This document shows, piece by piece, positions 43,106-46,140 of a stretch of 46,140 nucleotides of DNA. Origin of the DNA: an uncultured Pleurocapsa sp. (GTDB lineage: Bacteria > Cyanobacteriota > Cyanobacteriia > Cyanobacteriales > Xenococcaceae). Position numbers and translations under genes: made by a program. How positions within the stretch are numbered: position 1 is the first letter of the stretch; every line of letters starts with the position of its first letter. The stretch spans positions 1 to 46,140 of the forward strand of contig CALLPS010000002.1 of NCBI GenBank assembly GCA_938015355.1, read 5' to 3'. The notes under the pieces are model-generated. The model ran no database searches, had not been told where the DNA came from, and was given only the letters and a program-made list of their open reading frames with translations.

Positions 43106-43963
43106 ATGTGGACAGAAATTTCCCAAGCTATTAGTCAAACTACTGGAACAGAATTTGCGATCGCAACCAGCAATTCCGTTAGCGGGGGCTGTATTAATCA
43201 AGGTTATAAGATAAGCAGCCAGGATGCAGAATATTTCGTAAAGTTGAATGATGCTGCGAAGGTAGAAATGTTTGCCGCAGAAGCTTTAGGATTAAAGCAA
43301 ATGTATGCTACCCAGACAATTACGGTGCCAAAGCCTATATGTTGGGGAGTGGCAGCTAATTCTAGTTATATTGTGCTGCAATGGTTAGATTTAGGTGGTG
43401 GAAATAAACAAAGCTGGGCAGAAATGGGTCGTCAATTAGCAGCCATGCATCGAGTGGGGACTAGTAAAGACTTTGGCTGGGAAAGAAATAATACTATTGG
43501 CTCGACACCTCAGATTAACACCTGGATGGACAACTGGGCAGATTTTTTTGCCGAACAGCGTATTGGTTATCAATTAAAGTTAGCCAAACGTCGTGGAGGA
43601 AGTTTTCCTGACACCAACAAAGTAGTTAACGCAGTTAGAGCTAAACTTGCCCAAAGAAAACCCCAACCATCCTTAGTTCATGGAGATTTGTGGTCGGGTA
43701 ATGCCGCTATTGACAAAAATGATGCACCGCTAATTTTCGACCCTGCTACCTATTATGGCGATCGGGAAACGGATCTGGCAATGACGGAACTATTTGGTGG
43801 ATTTCCCACTGCTTTTTACAACGGCTATAACGAAGCTTGGCAATTGGACGAAGGCTACCGACAACGTAAGAGTGTTTACAATCTCTATCATGTCCTGAAT
43901 CACTTCAATCTTTTTGGTGGGGGATATGCCAATCAAGCCCAAAGAATTATTCAGCAAATATAG
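43106..43963 (+). CDS. Fructosamine kinase family protein
   Basis: A 285-residue kinase-fold protein of the fructosamine/ketosamine-3-kinase family, which phosphorylates sugars attached to protein lysines so that they come off. The catalytic loop is SLVHGDLWSGN, the metal-binding Asp is in LIFDPATYYGDRETDLAM, and an N-terminal SGGCINQGYK loop and YFVKLN lysine bind ATP. Length matches bacterial members such as E. coli YniA. It is about 125 bp downstream of the HLIP gene. Confidence 0.92.
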   Translation: MWTEISQAISQTTGTEFAIATSNSVSGGCINQGYKISSQDAEYFVKLNDAAKVEMFAAEALGLKQMYATQTITVPKPICWGVAANSSYIVLQWLDLGGGNKQSWAEMGRQLAAMHRVGTSKDFGWERNNTIGSTPQINTWMDNWADFFAEQRIGYQLKLAKRRGGSFPDTNKVVNAVRAKLAQRKPQPSLVHGDLWSGNAAIDKNDAPLIFDPATYYGDRETDLAMTELFGGFPTAFYNGYNEAWQLDEGYRQRKSVYNLYHVLNHFNLFGGGYANQAQRIIQQI

Positions 43964-44008
43964 CAATTCTCAGAGTCATGAGGTGCAATACAGTAATACA
44001 GTATTTTT

Positions 44009-44028
44009 GCCTTTCGCCTTTCGCCTTT
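44009..44028. repeat. Short tandem repeat, GCCTTTC heptamer
   Basis: GCCTTTC occurs nearly three times in a row between convergent genes, another STRR-type array. A TACAGTAA repeat lies just before it. Confidence 0.7.
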
Positions 44029-44060
44029 AACCAAACATAGTCTTCTAATTCTGCTGTGCC

Positions 44061-44282
44061 TTAGGCTTTTTCTGTCTTTTTAATTTCCTGGCGATCGCCT
44101 GGTTCTTCGTAATACATTTCAGGCTCCACTGCATAATTATTAGCTAAACCTTCTCGATCTACTGTTTGACCAGGCTCAGCAGTTTGCTTAAAGTCATCTC
44201 CTTCTCTTTCCATTCTGGCTGCGGTTTCGGCTGAAGTGATGACGCGATCATAATTAGCATCGTTAGGGGTCTTATTTTCCAT
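44061..44282 (-). CDS. Small soluble protein with Psb34/Ssl1498-like motif
   Basis: A protein of about 73 residues, hydrophilic and acidic, with no membrane segment. Near the C-terminus it has REGLANNYAVEPEMYYEEP, which resembles the N-terminal motif of cyanobacterial Psb34/Ssl1498-family light-harvesting-like proteins (GxLNNYAxEPxxY). Those proteins have a following membrane helix that is absent here. ATG 44282 is preferred to the track start because GGAG lies about 9 nt upstream. The function is unknown; a link to PSII assembly is inferred from the motif. Confidence 0.6.
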   Translation of the reverse strand: MENKTPNDANYDRVITSAETAARMEREGDDFKQTAEPGQTVDREGLANNYAVEPEMYYEEPGDRQEIKKTEKA

Positions 44283-44339
44283 GTTAGTTATCTCCAAAGT
44301 ATAAGTATAGTTAGTAATTTATCCGCCAATAACTATTGA

Positions 44340-44522
44340 TTATCGATCAATGTTAGGAACAACATCAGGACGTTCTTTTCCTTCCCAACCTGCTGGACGT
44401 TTAGAGTTATACCAGGCGATCGAACCGATAGAAACCGCTGCTAGAAAGCCTAATCCGACTACTATCGCTGCTGCATAGGGAAAATGGGGTTCGCTAATGG
44501 CAGTTTGTAATAAAAGATTCAT
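44340..44522 (-). CDS. Small single-helix membrane protein
   Basis: A 60-residue protein with one membrane helix (FPYAAAIVVGLGFLAAVSIGSIAWY) and a polar C-terminus, SKRPAGWEGKERPDVVPNIDR. It looks like the small one-helix proteins associated with cyanobacterial photosystems; Psb35 is a possibility that I cannot confirm. It is 57 bp upstream of the Psb34-motif gene on the same strand, so the pair is probably an operon. Confidence 0.6.
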   Translation of the reverse strand: MNLLLQTAISEPHFPYAAAIVVGLGFLAAVSIGSIAWYNSKRPAGWEGKERPDVVPNIDR

Positions 44523-44829
44523 AAATTTATTTATTGTTTGTGTGTCTTTGTTTCTTAACTACTTACTAAGTTATCTTGTAAATTGTTCTGCTCACATCCC
44601 CCCTTCTATAGATAAGTGAACTCTACCTCAAGATAGATCTGCTGGTAATCTTAAGAGATTCGATAATCAGAAAAAGCGAAAGTATAAAAATATATAAAAA
44701 TAAACTAGTGATATCCATAAATGATAATATTTTATCGATGTAATTTAATCAGTCATTGTGTTCTACAAAATAATTACAAATGAATTTCGGATTTAACTTT
44801 TTTAATTGACATTTAGACGTAAAGTAATA

Positions 44830-45447
44830 ATGACTAGGTTTGACCATCCACCGAGGATTCTATTTTTATACGGCTCATTAAGGGAGCGTTCTTACAGCCG
44901 TCTTGCCGCCGAGGAAGCAGCCCGAATCATCACTGGCATGGGAGCAGAAGTTAAATTTTTCCATCCCCACGAATTACCATTACGAGGTCAGGTAGAAGAA
45001 ACTCATCCGAAAGTGCAGGAATTGCGGGAATTAAGCCAATGGTCAGAAGGTCAAGTGTGGTCTTCTCCCGAAATGCATGGCAATGTTACGGGTATTCTCA
45101 AAAACCAAATCGACTGGATACCTTTAAAAATTGGTTCGGTACGACCAACTCAAGGAAAAACCCTTGCTGTGATGCAAGTTAGCGGCGGCTCGCAGTCCTT
45201 TAATGCTGTTAATACCTTACGGATTTTAGGTCGATGGATGCGAATGTTTACTATTCCCAATCAATCTTCGATCGCCAAAGCCTATCAAGAGTTTGATGAG
45301 GAAGGGAAGATGAAAGACTCAAGCTATAGAGACAGGGTGGTAGATGTGATGGAAGAGCTATATAAATTTACCTTACTACTACGGGATCAGGTTGATTATT
45401 TAACTGACCGACACAGCGAGCGTAAAGCTAAAGAATCAGCGAAATAA
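44830..45447 (+). CDS. arsH: ArsH, NADPH-dependent FMN reductase
   Basis: A protein of about 205 residues of the flavodoxin-like NADPH:FMN reductase family. The flavin phosphate loop is [13 protein letters not shown], and [20 protein letters not shown] and [14 protein letters not shown] are ArsH signatures. ArsH oxidises trivalent organoarsenicals and also gives resistance to chromium and oxidative stress in some cyanobacteria. The track adds eight residues from a TTG; ATG 44830 is preferred. arsC follows after 25 bp, so the two are an operon. Confidence 0.94.
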   Translation: MTRFDHPPRILFLYGSLRERSYSRLAAEEAARIITGMGAEVKFFHPHELPLRGQVEETHPKVQELRELSQWSEGQVWSSPEMHGNVTGILKNQIDWIPLKIGSVRPTQGKTLAVMQVSGGSQSFNAVNTLRILGRWMRMFTIPNQSSIAKAYQEFDEEGKMKDSSYRDRVVDVMEELYKFTLLLRDQVDYLTDRHSERKAKESAK

Positions 45448-45472
45448 TTAAGCAATTAGTAAATAAAAAACC

Positions 45473-45868
45473 ATGAAAAAATTGATGTTTGTCTGTCGTC
45501 GCAATTCCTGTCGTTCTCAAATAGCCGAAGGTTTTGCCAAAACTCTGGGAAAAGGCAAGGTTGAAGTTACTTCTTCTGGGTTAGAAGCCAGTCGGGTTCA
45601 TCCCACGGCAATTGAGGTAATGTCAGATATTGATATTGATATTAGAGAACAAACTTCTGATCCTTTGAGTGATTTTAAAGCTGATGATTATGATGCGGTC
45701 ATTTCCATGTGTGGTTGTGGCACAAGTTTACCCCCAGAATGGGTAATGCAAGAAGTGTTTGAAGATTGGGACTTAGATGACCCCGACGGACAACCAATCG
45801 AGACATTCCAACGTGTTAGAGATGAAATAAAAGAGCGAGTAGCAAAATTAATCGCCCAACTTAGTTAG
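45473..45868 (+). CDS. arsC: Arsenate reductase (low-molecular-weight phosphatase type)
   Basis: A 131-residue enzyme reducing arsenate to arsenite. The P-loop CRRNSCRS holds nucleophile Cys8 and Arg14, and the redox pair Cys80 and Cys82 lies in MCGCG. The spacing is that of the Synechocystis ArsC, which uses glutathione and glutaredoxin despite its LMW-phosphatase fold. EDWDLDDPDGQP is the acid loop. It is 25 bp after arsH. No arsB/acr3 efflux gene or arsR is in the window. Confidence 0.96.
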   Translation: MKKLMFVCRRNSCRSQIAEGFAKTLGKGKVEVTSSGLEASRVHPTAIEVMSDIDIDIREQTSDPLSDFKADDYDAVISMCGCGTSLPPEWVMQEVFEDWDLDDPDGQPIETFQRVRDEIKERVAKLIAQLS

Positions 45869-45912
45869 TGCTTCTCAGGGGGGTAAATCTAATTTATGCC
45901 CGATGCTCTAAA

Positions 45913-46140
45913 TTACCAATCAATCTCGAAATTAAAGGGTAAACGAGCATAAACGCCACTAGGGTCATTAAATGCACTTAAAATTGCTAATTCCTGCCTA
46001 ATCTTCAAAAATTCAGTGGTAACAGGATCGATTACTCCTTGGGATTGTAAATATTCAACATCAAACAAATGTTGAAGCAACTGGGTTTCAAAGCGATTTT
46101 GCTGAGGATATTCTTCTAGTTGCCAACTGTTCCCCAATTC
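45913..46140 (-). CDS. C-terminal part of an unidentified protein (runs off the window)
   Basis: About 75 residues on the minus strand. The apparent start is a TTG at 46137, but the frame is open to the window edge, so the gene almost certainly continues. Visible sequence includes NRFETQLLQHLFDVEYLQSQGVIDPVTTEF and ends LPFNFEIDW. I do not recognise the family. It is convergent with arsC. Confidence 0.55.
   Translation of the reverse strand, partial: ELGNSWQLEEYPQQNRFETQLLQHLFDVEYLQSQGVIDPVTTEFLKIRQELAILSAFNDPSGVYARLPFNFEIDW

Overview
The window is cyanobacterial chromosome. The evidence is frequent HIP1 palindromes (GCGATCGC), an orange carotenoid protein with its recovery protein, an NblA-type phycobilisome-degradation protein, a high-light-inducible (HLIP) protein, a PSII S4-domain protein, and several families largely confined to cyanobacteria. 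Short tandem heptamer repeats, an IS200/IS605-type remnant and a group II intron fragment point to a repeat-tolerant, mid-sized to large genome. A baeocyte-forming or colonial lineage is only a guess.

Layout. 0.2-3.1 kb: three consecutive receiver-domain proteins (a lone REC and two REC-histidine kinases). 3.2-4.6 kb: a cytoplasmic alpha-amylase. 4.9-6.3 kb: Dps followed by a GSP17M/ChaB protein. 6.5-8.3 kb: a phycobilisome photoprotection block (ocp, frp, nblA-like). 8.4-10.7 kb: a LivH-type permease, a small membrane protein and a secreted endonuclease I. 11.3-17.6 kb: a dense run of stress and envelope genes (coiled-coil protein, Pmp3/YqaE, YvlD-like membrane protein, YsnF/AvaK protein, SDR, BON lipoprotein, DUF421, fatty acid hydroxylase, CsbD). 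17.8-21.2 kb: housekeeping genes (a degenerate dihydroorotase, purA, rplY). 21.4-24.4 kb: a VOC protein, an unusual membrane-anchored receiver protein and a carotenoid oxygenase.

24.5-31.6 kb is the most accessory-looking part. Two EctB-like class III aminotransferases face each other across a decayed tnpB element that itself contains a truncated group II intron. With them are a D-glutamate-cyclase-like (DUF4392) protein and a clavaminate-synthase-type Fe(II)/2-oxoglutarate oxygenase with an H-x-E metal motif; a methyltransferase lies farther upstream. No ectA or ectC is present, so this is not a standard ectoine locus. I infer an uncharacterised pathway for a non-protein amino acid. This is my best candidate for a new system.

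31.7-35.0 kb: an OmpR-type regulator, an RCK potassium channel and argD. 35.1-38.3 kb: a heptose-nucleotide precursor set (HldE-like with reversed domain order, GmhA, GmhB). 38.3-38.8 kb: a gene-free interval with strong hairpins and an 11-nt motif that is the exact complement of the Yfr1 sRNA core, so a Yfr2-like sRNA is possible. 38.8-41.2 kb: a GH24 lysozyme-like protein and a TPR/alpha-beta hydrolase fusion flanked by roughly 50-bp inverted repeats. 41.4-46.1 kb: PSII S4 protein, queF, an HLIP missed by the ORF track, a fructosamine kinase, two small probably photosynthesis-related proteins, arsH-arsC, and the C-terminus of a gene running off the window.

All calls come from reading the sequence and remembered family motifs; no database search was run.
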